From Leptospira sp. WS39.C2 (lineage in GTDB: Bacteria > Spirochaetota > Leptospiria > Leptospirales > Leptospiraceae): a stretch of 64,000 nucleotides of DNA. The position numbers and the translations under genes were made by a program. The notes below the pieces were generated by a model. It made no database searches. It was not told the DNA's origin and saw only the letters and a program-made list of their open reading frames with translations. Shown here one piece after another: positions 28,608 to 40,396 of this stretch. The stretch is taken from assembly GCF_040833965.1 (NCBI RefSeq), contig NZ_CP162142.1, positions 2,009,001 through 2,073,000 on the forward strand, read 5' to 3'. Positions within the stretch are counted from its first letter, which is position 1, and the number at the start of each line of letters is the position of its first letter.

Positions 28608-29350
28608 TTTCTTGCTTCCATCAATTCTTGTAATAGTTTTGATTTTGGTTGTTTTAAAATCTCACTTGGTTTTCCAAATTCCGTAATCATTCCATCTTCT
28701 AAAACAAATATTTGATCACACATATAAGACAAAAAACCCAAGTCATGTGAAACAATAAACATTCCCAAAGATTCTTTTTGGTTCATTTCCTTAAGTTCGA
28801 GAGCAATTTTCTTTTGGACCAAAACATCTAAAGCAGTCACCGGTTCATCTAAAAAAAGGTATTCAGGATTTGATAATAATACTCGTAAAATTGCAAAACG
28901 TTGTAATTGGCCGCCACTTAATTCTAATTTCGTTTTATCCAACAAAGATAAGGGCAAATCAAATCGATTACAATATATTTCGATTTTTTGATTTTCACTC
29001 TTTATTGATTCTTTGTCTAAGAATATTTTTTTACGAATCCGTAAAGGTTCTAATAATAATTCACGCATTGTATGGTACGGTGAAAAACTCCCAAACGGAT
29101 CTTGGAATACAGGTTGGATTTTTGGGTAATGGTTTTTACCAAGAGGAATCCCATTCCATTCAATTTTCCCACTCCATGTATAACCATCCGATTTTGATAA
29201 TAAACCAAGTGCCAAACGAAACACAGTGGATTTACCAGACCCCGATTTTCCAATGAGTCCAGTAATTTGTTTTGCGTTTGCTTCAAGATTTACATCTTTC
29301 AGAAGAGTTCGTTTCCCTATATTCAGGGAAAGATTTTTAATTTGAAACAT
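28562..29350 (-). CDS. Oligopeptide-type ABC transporter ATP-binding protein, lone
   Basis: A 262 aa ATPase of the Dpp/Opp group. Walker A is GKSGSGKST, the signature is LSGGQLQRFAILRVLL, Walker B reads YLFLDEPVTALDVLVQ, and the switch His is in IVSHDLGFLSYMCD. No permease or binding-protein gene is adjacent, so it must act with subunits encoded elsewhere, or it is a remnant of a larger set. The reading frame is intact. Confidence 0.87.
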   Translation of the reverse strand: MFQIKNLSLNIGKRTLLKDVNLEANAKQITGLIGKSGSGKSTVFRLALGLLSKSDGYTWSGKIEWNGIPLGKNHYPKIQPVFQDPFGSFSPYHTMRELLLEPLRIRKKIFLDKESIKSENQKIEIYCNRFDLPLSLLDKTKLELSGGQLQRFAILRVLLSNPEYLFLDEPVTALDVLVQKKIALELKEMNQKESLGMFIVSHDLGFLSYMCDQIFVLEDGMITEFGKPSEILKQPKSKLLQELMEARNHSFGGATSSSESSN

Positions 29351-29419
29351 ACAACCTTTGCGATAAAATCATTGATTTCCCACTTCTCTTCAACATTCTA
29401 AAAGAGAAGGAGTGACGTT

Positions 29420-30319
29420 TTGGAAAAAATTAAAATCACAGAAGTGGGACCAAGAGACGGATTACAAAATGAAAAAACCATTCTCTCCACTCAGGATAAA
29501 TTCGAATTCGTAACTCGTCTAGTAGAATCTGGTGTCAAAAATATTGAACTCACTTCTTTTGTTCGAAAAGACCGTATCCCACAAATGGGTGATGCTCTTG
29601 AACTTTCTGCTTTAATTCTCCCCAAATTTGGAAATGAAGTTCAATTTTCTTGTCTCACTCCTAATACAAAAGGGTATGAAGCTGCCGCAATTGCTGGTTT
29701 TAAAGAAGTAGCTGTTTTTACTGCTACTTCAGAATCATTTACTCAAAAAAATATCAATATGACCATATCGGAAAGTTTTAAGTCTTTCCAACCAATATTT
29801 GAGAATGCCAAAAAAGATGGTATCAAAGTTAGGGGTTATATCTCCACAGTGATCGCTTGTCCTTACGAAGGAAAAATTCCACCTGAAAAAACTTTGGAAG
29901 TCGCTTTACGTCTATTAGATGCTGGTGCCTATGAAATTTCCCTTGGAGAAACCATTGGTGTAGCTGTTCCTCTTGAAGTAGAATCTCTATTAGAACTACT
30001 ATTAAAAAAAATTCCAAGCTCTTATCTCAATTGTCACTTTCATGATACTTATGGGATGGCAATTGCAAATACCAAACAAGCTTTAACCATGGGTATCCGA
30101 AGTTTTGATAGTTCTGCTGGTGGACTTGGCGGTTGTCCTTATGCAAAAGGAGCTGCAGGGAATGTTGCAACAGAAGATTTAGTTTATTTTTTAACGCGCG
30201 AAGGTTTCGATACGGGAATCCAATTGGATTCTCTTGTCCGAGTGAGTCAGTTTATGGAATCAAAATTGGAAAGAACTCTAAACTCAAGAACTTATATTGC
30301 CAAAAAAAATGCAAGTTGA
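29420..30319 (+). CDS. mvaB: Hydroxymethylglutaryl-CoA lyase
   Basis: Cleaves HMG-CoA to acetyl-CoA and acetoacetate in leucine breakdown. The 299 aa TIM-barrel protein shows EVGPRDGLQNE at the start, NCHFHDTYGMA with the metal-binding His pair, and GLGGCPYAKGAAGNVATED with the active-site Cys. Translation starts at TTG 29420 with AGAAGGAG at good distance. The Cys-loop and GLGGCPYA order distinguish it from isopropylmalate synthases. Its end overlaps the next gene by 11 bases. Confidence 0.93.
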   Translation: MEKIKITEVGPRDGLQNEKTILSTQDKFEFVTRLVESGVKNIELTSFVRKDRIPQMGDALELSALILPKFGNEVQFSCLTPNTKGYEAAAIAGFKEVAVFTATSESFTQKNINMTISESFKSFQPIFENAKKDGIKVRGYISTVIACPYEGKIPPEKTLEVALRLLDAGAYEISLGETIGVAVPLEVESLLELLLKKIPSSYLNCHFHDTYGMAIANTKQALTMGIRSFDSSAGGLGGCPYAKGAAGNVATEDLVYFLTREGFDTGIQLDSLVRVSQFMESKLERTLNSRTYIAKKNAS

Positions 30320-31205
30320 TGTCCCTCTTCTCAAAATCAAATTAGAGAACTTAATATCCAAGTATAAAACATTACAAACTTTAGAAACAGACCCAATCTG
30401 TTTTCCAAAACGATTCCAAAATCCTAAAGATATTGAAATCGTTTCCTTATTATCCTGCCTTTTTGCTTATGGAAACGTAAAAAATATTCAGAATTTTCTA
30501 AACCCCATCATCAATTCAATGGGACCTTCACCCTACGAATATTTGTATCAAAATAAAGAAAATTTTCCACAGTTTTTAGAATCCATTAAAGGTTATCGTT
30601 TCCAAACCAAAGAAGATGTGAAAACATTCCTGCTTACTTTACAACGGATCATCCAGAAAAATACAAATTCAACCAATCTCTTTGAATCTAAATTTTTGGA
30701 TGAGAATGGTAAGTTTAACTCCTTAACTTCCCTCCAAAATTTTCAAAGATTCCTGGAGGATGAAATTTCAAAAACATTACAGGGAAAACCACTTACTTAC
30801 GGGTTGCAGTTCCTCATTGGAAAATGGAAATCAAAATCTCCCAAAAAAAGAATTTCTCTATTTTTACGTTGGATGGTGCGAAAACACTATCCTGATTTTG
30901 GATTGTACACATTGATAAAACCAAACCAAATCCCCTATCCGATGGATGTTCATATCCAAAAATTGAGCAAGATTTTGGGGATTCAAAATCAAAGGTCTTA
31001 TTTATTAAAAGATGCGTTTTTACTCACTGAGTTTTTTAAACAGGTGTGTCCCGACGATCCTTTGTTATACGACTTTTATTTAACTAGAGTTGGAATCATT
31101 GAAAAATGCCGCGGGGCTTACGTTTTTGAAGTTTGTGAGATGTGTGAACTACGGGAGGTTTGTTTGGTAGTGCCACGGGGAATTGAACCCCGATTGCAAG
31201 GATGA
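30309..31205 (+). CDS. DUF2400/TIGR02757-like protein, possible endonuclease III-fold
   Basis: A 298 aa protein that I place in the conserved TIGR02757 group of unknown function. Two features suggest the HhH-GPD DNA glycosylase fold. One is MDVHIQKLSKILGI around D213, like VDTHVxRVxxRLG with the catalytic Asp of endonuclease III. The other is a C-terminal Cys set C267-x8-C276-x2-C279-x5-C285, like the Cx6Cx2Cx5C 4Fe-4S motif of that enzyme. The last 13 residues are encoded by the antisense of tRNA-Glu. ATG 30309 overlaps the HMG-CoA lyase end. Function unproven. Confidence 0.72.
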   Translation: MQVDVPLLKIKLENLISKYKTLQTLETDPICFPKRFQNPKDIEIVSLLSCLFAYGNVKNIQNFLNPIINSMGPSPYEYLYQNKENFPQFLESIKGYRFQTKEDVKTFLLTLQRIIQKNTNSTNLFESKFLDENGKFNSLTSLQNFQRFLEDEISKTLQGKPLTYGLQFLIGKWKSKSPKKRISLFLRWMVRKHYPDFGLYTLIKPNQIPYPMDVHIQKLSKILGIQNQRSYLLKDAFLLTEFFKQVCPDDPLLYDFYLTRVGIIEKCRGAYVFEVCEMCELREVCLVVPRGIEPRLQG

Positions 31206-31239
31206 AAACCTTGTGTCCTAACCATTAGACGATGGCACC
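31165..31239 (-). tRNA. tRNA-Glu (UUC), CCA encoded
   Basis: Folds as a full cloverleaf on the minus strand. The acceptor arm is GGTGCCA with TGGCACT. The anticodon stem CAAGG/CCTTG encloses loop TTTTCAT with anticodon TTC. The T arm is CGGGG/CCCCG with TTCAATT. The discriminator A and CCA are encoded. It lies 42 bases after tRNA-Lys on the same strand, and its 3' end overlaps the end of the convergent DUF2400-like gene by 41 bases. Confidence 0.95.
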
Positions 31240-31279
31240 GTATTTAGAACTAGGGAAGGAGTTTTTGAAACTCTTTCTT

Positions 31280-31355
<76 letters not shown>

Positions 31356-31366
31356 TTATGTAGCCA

Positions 31367-31394
31367 AGAATATCGAACCACCTTTCTCGGTCAA
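31367..31394 (-). promoter_or_regulatory. Candidate promoter of the tRNA-Lys/tRNA-Glu pair
   Basis: Minus-strand TTGACC (31394-31389) and TATTCT (31372-31367) are 16 bases apart. The -10 ends 12 bases before the mature tRNA-Lys 5' end, which suits a short 5' leader removed by RNase P. Confidence 0.55.
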
Positions 31395-31433
31395 CAACTA
31401 CTTAAAAAAAAGATCTAGAACTTTTCTTTTTTT

Positions 31434-33741
<2,308 letters not shown>

Positions 33742-33863
33742 ACCGGGATCTCGATCACCCAAGAAGTCAGATTAGAGAAATCCTGGATTTACGCAATCAA
33801 TTGTAAAAATCGAATAGACAAATCGAAACTTTTCAGTACGCTTGTGTCGGTTTAGAGGCATAC

Positions 33864-35882
33864 ATGACAGAAAAAGAAGCCACTTTGGGACGTTGGCACA
33901 AAGAATTTTTTGAAAACATTCACTTATTTGTAAAATCCGGTCTTTCGGAACAAGATGCAAAGTCCATTTTAGAAGAATTTTTAGTTCTATCGCAAGCCAC
34001 ACCGAAACCCAAGGTGATGGAAATTTTCCAAGAACCAGAACGTTTAGAAGAGATCGGAGTGTACACAGACATTCGCCCCGAACCACGTGATTTTATGCTC
34101 AAATTTCTTGATCCCATCATGAAGAAGTTTAATGTCGAGGGAACAGAAAACTTAAAACTTTTAGATGGTGTCATAGGCAAATACCCTGTCACTCTGATTT
34201 CAAACCACTTAAGTCATTTAGATGCCCCTGCAATCTTCACACTTTTGTATAACTCAGGCCCTGAAGGGCGTAAGATTGCCGAGTCCCTAGTCTTCATTGC
34301 TGGTCGTCTCGCCTTTGAACCAGACTTCACACGACTTGGACTCTATATGTTTGGAACCTTGCTTGTTTGTTCCAAAAAGGATATGGCGGACAATCCTTCT
34401 CTTTCTGATGTAATGACGAAAATCAATATGAGAGCCTTCCGTAATTCTCAAAAATTACAATCAGATGGTAAGGTGATTTCGATTTTCCCAGAAGGCACTC
34501 GCTCACGTGATGGAAGGCTTATGCCATTTGTGGACACAGTGTACCATTATGTTGCAAACAAAGTCATTTTGCCCATCTCACTCGAAGGAACAGAAAAAAT
34601 CCTACCAATCGAAGGTCTCCTCTTCAACCAAGCAGTTGGAAAACTGGTGATTGGAAAACCGGTTTTAGTGGGAGAACTTACCAAACGAGAAATGGAGACT
34701 TTTCCTTCCCATATTGAACAAATCTCGTTTCCAGGCACTGGTGATAAAAAACAATTCATCATTGATAACTTAGCTCTACTTGTAGGAAGTAATTTAAACA
34801 AACACAAACATGGAACCTATCGGAACCTGTATCGAGGAGATGTTCGTGAAACAAACCAACTCATCTCCCTTCCTAAAAAACCTGAGGAACATGTGGTCAT
34901 CATTGGATCTTCCAATATGTCAGTTGCCTTTGCTTGTATCTTAGCGAATAAAAATGTAAAGGTTACGATTTACCACCCTGATTCCGAAACGGTAGCAAGG
35001 AGTAATGAAGAAAGAAGAGATATCATCCACTATCCAATTTACAAACTGCCACCAAACATCGAATTTTCGGACAAACCTGATATTTTAGAATCTGCGACTT
35101 TGTTTGTGCAAGGAACTAACCCTTGGGAATTTGATGCAGTGTATTCTAAAATAAGAACTTATTTGCAAAAAAACAAGTCACCTATGGTAAACGTGATCAA
35201 AGGATTCACCGGATCAAAAAAAGGACTCATCCTTGAGGACTTAAACGAACTCCTTCTCATAGAAAGGGATCGATTGGCGGTTGTCTCAGGTGCTTGTTAC
35301 CCAGACCAAATCATGGAACGTAAAATATCTGGTTTTGAGATTTCTGCGTTTGAAGATTCTCTCATACCGAAACTGAAAGATCTTCTCACAAACAATTATG
35401 TATTTACAAGGCCTGCGATCAATTCAAGGGATACTAAAGGAGTACAACTCGGTGGAGCTTTAAAAACCATATATGCACTTGCAATGGGACTTGTAGAAGG
35501 TTACTTTAAACGTGAGTTAGGTGGAAACGTAGACAACACTCTTTTCCATTTGAGTAATCGATTTTTCAATGAGATGGTATCTATTGGAGTGTTACTGGGA
35601 GGTGATCCTACAACCTTTAATGGCCTTTCCGGTATGACAGATTTTATGTTGGCTTGTTTTGGATCAGATACAAGAGACAGAAAGTATGGGTATGACCTTG
35701 CCTATGGCACAAGGCCAGAAAAAATCACAAATGGATTTTACGGACTAAAAGTATTACCAAACCTCATCCAACTGGATGAAAAAAGACATCCAATCGTTGC
35801 GTCAGCCTACAAAACAGTCATCCAAAACGAAGACTTTGATGTAGTTGCAGAAGAATTACAAAAACAATTGGCTAGAGTTTAG
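33864..35882 (+). CDS. Fusion of glycerol-3-phosphate acyltransferase and GpsA-like dehydrogenase
   Basis: A 672 aa two-domain protein. Residues 1-330 form an acyltransferase with the NHxxxxD motif at N114-D120 (NHLSHLD) and FPEGTRSR at F208-R215. A DxxxxRLGLYMFGTLLVCSKKD segment recalls the soluble plastid-type GPAT. Residues 340-672 resemble NAD-dependent glycerol-3-phosphate dehydrogenase: HVVIIGSSNMSVAFA, VNVIKGF, VVSGACYPDQ, GVQLGGALKTIYALAMGLVEG and the GLSGMTDFMLACFGSDTRDRKYG end. The dinucleotide motif is GSSNMS rather than GxGxxG/A. This would couple glycerol-3-phosphate production to its acylation for phospholipids. Its end overlaps the histidine kinase gene by 11 bases. Confidence 0.83.
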   Translation: MTEKEATLGRWHKEFFENIHLFVKSGLSEQDAKSILEEFLVLSQATPKPKVMEIFQEPERLEEIGVYTDIRPEPRDFMLKFLDPIMKKFNVEGTENLKLLDGVIGKYPVTLISNHLSHLDAPAIFTLLYNSGPEGRKIAESLVFIAGRLAFEPDFTRLGLYMFGTLLVCSKKDMADNPSLSDVMTKINMRAFRNSQKLQSDGKVISIFPEGTRSRDGRLMPFVDTVYHYVANKVILPISLEGTEKILPIEGLLFNQAVGKLVIGKPVLVGELTKREMETFPSHIEQISFPGTGDKKQFIIDNLALLVGSNLNKHKHGTYRNLYRGDVRETNQLISLPKKPEEHVVIIGSSNMSVAFACILANKNVKVTIYHPDSETVARSNEERRDIIHYPIYKLPPNIEFSDKPDILESATLFVQGTNPWEFDAVYSKIRTYLQKNKSPMVNVIKGFTGSKKGLILEDLNELLLIERDRLAVVSGACYPDQIMERKISGFEISAFEDSLIPKLKDLLTNNYVFTRPAINSRDTKGVQLGGALKTIYALAMGLVEGYFKRELGGNVDNTLFHLSNRFFNEMVSIGVLLGGDPTTFNGLSGMTDFMLACFGSDTRDRKYGYDLAYGTRPEKITNGFYGLKVLPNLIQLDEKRHPIVASAYKTVIQNEDFDVVAEELQKQLARV

Positions 35883-37692
35883 GGATTGAAACGATAAAAA
35901 CCGTTTGGCCAGGTTCGGAAAAGAACCGAATTTGGCCTTTGTGTCTTTCTTCCACAGATTGTTTGACAATTCCAAGTCCTAGTCCAGTTCCTTCTCCTTT
36001 TTCCTTTGTAGTATAAAAGGGTTCAAAAATTCTTTTTTGGATGGCAGCAGGGATTCCAGGACCGTTGTCTTTAATCGAAATTTCGACATCCGTATTTGTT
36101 TCTTCCACTTGGACCGTTAGTTTCCCTTTGAAATGCATGGCTTGTAAGGAGTTATAAATCAAATTGGTCCAAATTTGGATGAGTTCATCGGGGTATCCCA
36201 TAATGATTGGATTGGCATTGTACAAACGAATGCACTCTATCCCAGATTTCATTTTGTTTTGATAGAGGGTGAGTACTGTTTCAATTGTATCAATGACGTT
36301 GGTTTGGATTTTTGCTGAACCTCTGTCCATCCTTCCATAATTTTTTAAACTATAAACAATTTTGGATGTACGTTCGACTGCCAAACGAATGGATTCGATA
36401 CTACGTAAGGCATTGAGTTCATTTAAAATAATACTGAGTATGGGTGTATTCTTCAATCTTTCAATCAAGGATGTGTTTTCTAGTATGTAATCAGATACTC
36501 CTAAATCTACAATACGATCCGCTAAATCATAAGGAGACTCTATATTAGATGAGATAAATAAAGACTCTAGATTTTTTTTGATTTTTCTTGTTTCTGAAAA
36601 ACTATATGTTTTGGGTTTGATTTGGAATAATTCGGAAATCCAACGGATGATTTTTTCTACATCTTCATCAGAATATTTTCCCATACAATTTCGAATTTCA
36701 AGTAACCTCGCACCAAAATCACCTAAACGGCTTTGTAATTGTTCACTAAATGCAGAAATTGCCGCCAAAGGGTTGTTAATTTCATGGGCAACACTAGCCA
36801 CTAGTTGGCCAAGTGTGGCCATTTTTTCTGATAAAATCAACTGGTCTTGGGTTTTTTGAAGGTCCTCTAAGATCCGGTTGAGTTCTTTAGTCCTCTCTTT
36901 CACTGCAAATTCGAGTGCTTCTTTGTTTTGTTTTGATTCTGTGATATCAATTAAGATCGCAAGTAAAGTAGTCCGACCATCGTGGTTGAGAAGAGTATTT
37001 CCAGAAACAACGTGGCGAATTTCCCCTGATTTCATACGGACACTCGCTTCCAATCCCGTACTCCATCCTTTTTTTTGAACTTCTGCAAGGAGTCGAGCTC
37101 GGTCCACCTTTGTAATCCAAATATTTAAATCATGAGATGTTCTACCTATGATTTCATCCCGACTAAAACCGATTAAACGACAGTATGCTTCATTAACATC
37201 ATCATACCTTCCTGTTTCAGCATTTGATAAACTCACAGCGGCAGGATTCAAACGAAAAACACTTTCGAATAATTCTTTACTGATTTGTAATTCTTTCTGT
37301 AGGGCATTGGCAAGATGTTCCTTTTCTTTTAAAGCAGTGATATTTTGGCCTGCACTGAGTAAATATTTACCGCCTTCGACTATTTTTCCACTAAAGAGGA
37401 TTGTCACTGTTTCACCAGTTTTAGTAATCAAAGGTACTTCAAAATTCAAAAGGAAACCATCTGATTTTAATTTCGCTAAAATCAGATCTCTATCAGAAAG
37501 ATTCGAATAGATTCCTAAATCAATGGTCGTTTTTCCAATGACTTCTTCTCTTTGTCTACCGAGCCACTGACAATACACCTCATTTGCTTCTACATACAAT
37601 CCCGTCTGTATGTCCGTAATGGCCATACCAATTGGGCTTTCTGCAAAACTAGTAAACCATATACGATCGGTGATGGGAAGTGAGGAATCCAT
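35872..37692 (-). CDS. PAS-PAS sensor histidine kinase
   Basis: A 606 aa soluble kinase without membrane segments. Two PAS domains (residues about 10-130 and 140-265) each carry the PAS signature of YVEANEVYCQWLG or YDDVNEAYCRLIG. A coiled segment leads to the H box with phospho-acceptor H303 in VASVAHEINNPLAA. An unusual insertion of about 100 residues follows before the ATPase domain, which has the N box (IWTNLIYNSLQAM), the DNGPGIP G1 box and GTGLGLGIVKQ. No response regulator gene adjoins. The PAS ligands are unknown. Confidence 0.9.
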   Translation of the reverse strand: MDSSLPITDRIWFTSFAESPIGMAITDIQTGLYVEANEVYCQWLGRQREEVIGKTTIDLGIYSNLSDRDLILAKLKSDGFLLNFEVPLITKTGETVTILFSGKIVEGGKYLLSAGQNITALKEKEHLANALQKELQISKELFESVFRLNPAAVSLSNAETGRYDDVNEAYCRLIGFSRDEIIGRTSHDLNIWITKVDRARLLAEVQKKGWSTGLEASVRMKSGEIRHVVSGNTLLNHDGRTTLLAILIDITESKQNKEALEFAVKERTKELNRILEDLQKTQDQLILSEKMATLGQLVASVAHEINNPLAAISAFSEQLQSRLGDFGARLLEIRNCMGKYSDEDVEKIIRWISELFQIKPKTYSFSETRKIKKNLESLFISSNIESPYDLADRIVDLGVSDYILENTSLIERLKNTPILSIILNELNALRSIESIRLAVERTSKIVYSLKNYGRMDRGSAKIQTNVIDTIETVLTLYQNKMKSGIECIRLYNANPIIMGYPDELIQIWTNLIYNSLQAMHFKGKLTVQVEETNTDVEISIKDNGPGIPAAIQKRIFEPFYTTKEKGEGTGLGLGIVKQSVEERHKGQIRFFSEPGQTVFIVSIPKL

Positions 37693-37740
37693 AGTTTTCG
37701 GAGGTTAAAAGGTAACGTAATCTATGGGTCTTGCAATAAA

Positions 37741-37775
37741 AAAACCTACTTAAGAATGGTCTCAAGTAGGTTTTT
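37741..37775 (-). terminator. Intrinsic terminator after rplQ
   Basis: On the minus strand the arms acctactt and aagtaggt enclose a loop of about 12 bases and are followed by TTTTTTTATT. It closes the long ribosomal-protein transcript before the histidine kinase gene. Confidence 0.88.
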
Positions 37776-37806
37776 CACCAAGGAATCCGTGTTAGCGGAT
37801 AATTTG

Positions 37807-38325
37807 TTATTTAGAAGCAGCTACTTTTTCTTTCTTCACTTTCTTCGGTTTTTCTTCTTTTTTGGCTGGTTTTTTCTCTTCACGTTTTGCTTTTGTTTCC
37901 GCTTTGAGTTCGTCTTGTGTTTTTCTGTCCACAAGCTCTAAAATTCCCATCGCCGTGTTGTCAGAAGGACGGTTTACCAAACGAATGATTCTAGTATACC
38001 CTCCGACTCTTTCTGCATAACGATTTGCCAAATCTTTCAAAAGTTTAGCTACGATTTCTTTATCTCCAAGGTGACTGTAAAGATACCTCGTATTGTGTAA
38101 AATCGCTGCATTTTTCTTTTGTTCGTCAAGATTCGCTAGATTTGCATCTAGATTTTTTTTCGCTCTCGTGATGATTCGTTCTGCATAAGAACGAGCGACT
38201 TTTAGCTTCGCTACGGAAGATTCAATTCTTTCGTGGCGGAGTAGAGAGATTACCATATTTTGGATCATAGCTTTTCTATGATCAGCGGATCTATTGAGTT
38301 GTTTAACTTTATTACGTTTGTTCAT
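37807..38325 (-). CDS. rplQ: 50S ribosomal protein L17
   Basis: The 172 aa protein begins [20 protein letters not shown] and contains [26 protein letters not shown], typical of L17. Residues about 135-172 are a Lys/Glu-rich tail beyond the usual length of about 120 aa. It is one base after the rpoA stop codon and ends the ribosomal unit. Confidence 0.96.
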   Translation of the reverse strand: MNKRNKVKQLNRSADHRKAMIQNMVISLLRHERIESSVAKLKVARSYAERIITRAKKNLDANLANLDEQKKNAAILHNTRYLYSHLGDKEIVAKLLKDLANRYAERVGGYTRIIRLVNRPSDNTAMGILELVDRKTQDELKAETKAKREEKKPAKKEEKPKKVKKEKVAASK

Positions 38326-38326
38326 C

Positions 38327-39304
38327 TTAAAAATCTCTCATACCGAAAGAAAGTCCCATAGAGGAAAGTTTTGCTTTTAACTCTTGTAAACTTTGTTCGC
38401 TGAAATGTTTTGATTTCGTCATTTCGTCTTCTGATCTCTTTACGAGCTCACCAATGAAGTCGATTTCCAAACTGCGAAGAACGTTAGTAGAACGAACAGA
38501 AAGTTCCAATTCTTCTACGTGTTTCGATAAAGCTGCTTTTAGTTTTTCATCAGCTTCATCCAACTCTTCTTCTTCTTCTTCAATTTCTTCTTCAAAATTG
38601 ATGAAAACAGTGAGGTGGTCTTTTAATATTTTTGCTGCTTGTGCTACTGCATCTTCAGGGGACACAGAACCATCAGTCCAAACTTCCATAGTAAGTTTTT
38701 CATAGTCAGATCTTTGTGCAACACGAGTTTCTGATACTTCAAACAATACCTTTTGGATTGGAGAAAAAATTGAATCAATTGGAATTGTTCCAAGCACTTC
38801 GATGTCTTTCTTTTTGTCTTCCGCAGGAACGTAACCACGTCCTCTTTGGATTTCCAAATCCATAATCAAATTGGCATCCTCATTGAGGGTAGCAATATGA
38901 AGGTCAGGGTTCATGATTTCGATAGAAGAATCTACAGCTAAGTCAGCAGCACGAAAGTATCCTGCCCCTTTGAGTTCCAAGTGGATTACTTTACTTGCTT
39001 CTTTGTCTTCCGGCTCGTATTTGATTCGAACTTGTTTTAAGTTAAGAATAATACGAGTTACGTCTTCTGCAACACCTTCGATATAAGAGAATTCATGAGA
39101 AACTCCCTCAATCCGAATCGCAGAAATCGCTGCCCCTTCAATCGAAGACATAAGAGTACGACGAAGCGAGTTACCGATCGTTGTACCAATTCCTCTTTCG
39201 AAAGGTTCTGCAACAAACTTACCGTAGTTTGGTGTATTCACATCGGTAGTGAATTCGATTTTTTTGGGTCTTTTAAAACCTTTTAATAAATTCTTTGGAG
39301 ACAA
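38327..39304 (-). CDS. rpoA: RNA polymerase alpha subunit
   Basis: A 325 aa protein. The N-terminal assembly domain shows [17 protein letters not shown] and [14 protein letters not shown]. The C-terminal domain, which binds UP elements and activators, shows [21 protein letters not shown] and [11 protein letters not shown]. The linker between them (about residues 237-255) is an almost pure Glu/Asp run, longer and more acidic than usual. It lies between rpsD and rplQ, as in the classical alpha operon. Confidence 0.97.
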   Translation of the reverse strand: MSPKNLLKGFKRPKKIEFTTDVNTPNYGKFVAEPFERGIGTTIGNSLRRTLMSSIEGAAISAIRIEGVSHEFSYIEGVAEDVTRIILNLKQVRIKYEPEDKEASKVIHLELKGAGYFRAADLAVDSSIEIMNPDLHIATLNEDANLIMDLEIQRGRGYVPAEDKKKDIEVLGTIPIDSIFSPIQKVLFEVSETRVAQRSDYEKLTMEVWTDGSVSPEDAVAQAAKILKDHLTVFINFEEEIEEEEEELDEADEKLKAALSKHVEELELSVRSTNVLRSLEIDFIGELVKRSEDEMTKSKHFSEQSLQELKAKLSSMGLSFGMRDF

Positions 39305-39329
39305 TGTCGTATCCTTCTTCTCTAAATTC

Positions 39330-39962
39330 TTACTTCGAGTACAACTCTACGATTACCTGTTCTTTCACAGGGATATCAATATGCTCTCTTGTTGGAAGTG
39401 AAGTCACTTCTCCTGAGAACTTGGCATAATCCACACTCACCCATGAAGCAGTTCGATTGATTGCTTGGGCTAGTTTGATATTTTCTTCGATAAACGTGGA
39501 TTTTTGGAATTTCTCACGAATTTCGATTTTATCACCAACATTCACACGATAAGAACAAATGTCCACTCGGTGGCCATTTACTAGAACATGTCTGTGCGCA
39601 ACAAAGTTACGAGCTTGTCTTCTAGTAACCGCAAAACCCATACGATAAAGAACGTTATCCAATCTTCTTTCAAGGAATTGGAGTAAGTTCTCACCTGGAA
39701 TCCCTGGAGTATGAGAAGCTTCTTCGAAGTATCTACGGAATTGTTTTTCTAACACACCATAAGCGCGTTTTACTTTTTGTTTTTCACGTAGCTGTGCACC
39801 GTATTCTGTTACCTTCCCTTTTTTCTTTGGAGGAAGACCTGGTGGGTACTTTCTCTTTTCTAGGGAAGATTTTTCTTTATGTAATGTATGACTATTTTTG
39901 AGAAAGAGGTTAAGCCCCTCTCTTCTCATCAATTTAACAACTGGACCTCGGTAACGTGCCAT
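39330..39962 (-). CDS. rpsD: 30S ribosomal protein S4
   Basis: A 210 aa protein with [16 protein letters not shown] at the start, the [22 protein letters not shown] block and an S4 RNA-binding domain ([21 protein letters not shown]). No zinc-binding Cys cluster is seen at the N-terminus, so it is the Cys-free form. S4 nucleates 30S assembly and, in many bacteria, represses the alpha operon. Confidence 0.97.
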   Translation of the reverse strand: MARYRGPVVKLMRREGLNLFLKNSHTLHKEKSSLEKRKYPPGLPPKKKGKVTEYGAQLREKQKVKRAYGVLEKQFRRYFEEASHTPGIPGENLLQFLERRLDNVLYRMGFAVTRRQARNFVAHRHVLVNGHRVDICSYRVNVGDKIEIREKFQKSTFIEENIKLAQAINRTASWVSVDYAKFSGEVTSLPTREHIDIPVKEQVIVELYSK

Positions 39963-39971
39963 ATCTAATTC

Positions 39972-40385
39972 CTACACCCTTCTTCTTTTGCGTGGTCGGC
40001 ACCCATTGTGAGGGAGCGGAGTTACGTCTTTAATGAGTTTGATTGCAATCCCTTTTGTGGTAAGAGAACGAATGGCAGATTCACGTCCAATTCCTGGACC
40101 AGAAACCATTACATCTACTTCAGAAAGACCAGCAGCTTCGATTGCTTTTTCAGCAGCATTGGTAGCAGCTACTTGTGCTGCATAAGGGGTGGATTTTTTG
40201 GATCCACGAAATCCCATCATTCCGGAAGAAGACCAAGAAAGAACGTTTCCAGCCATATCAGTAATCGATACGATTGTATTGTTAAACGAAGCTTGGATAT
40301 AAACCTTACCCCGTGGAACGTTTTTCTTTTCTTTTTTCTTAACCTTTTTGGTATCTTTTTTATTCTTTGCGTCTTTTTCAGCCAT
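39972..40385 (-). CDS. rpsK: 30S ribosomal protein S11
   Basis: A 137 aa protein with a Lys-rich N-terminal extension of about 20 residues. The core is conserved: [44 protein letters not shown] and [18 protein letters not shown]. It starts 11 bases after rpsM. Confidence 0.97.
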   Translation of the reverse strand: MAEKDAKNKKDTKKVKKKEKKNVPRGKVYIQASFNNTIVSITDMAGNVLSWSSSGMMGFRGSKKSTPYAAQVAATNAAEKAIEAAGLSEVDVMVSGPGIGRESAIRSLTTKGIAIKLIKDVTPLPHNGCRPRKRRRV

Positions 40386-40396
40386 GGACCTGTCCT

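Noticed and set aside
31390..31433. A/T-rich inverted stretch after purA as an intrinsic terminator
   Set aside because: There is a T run, but the possible stem is nearly all A-T and unstable, so I do not list it as a feature.
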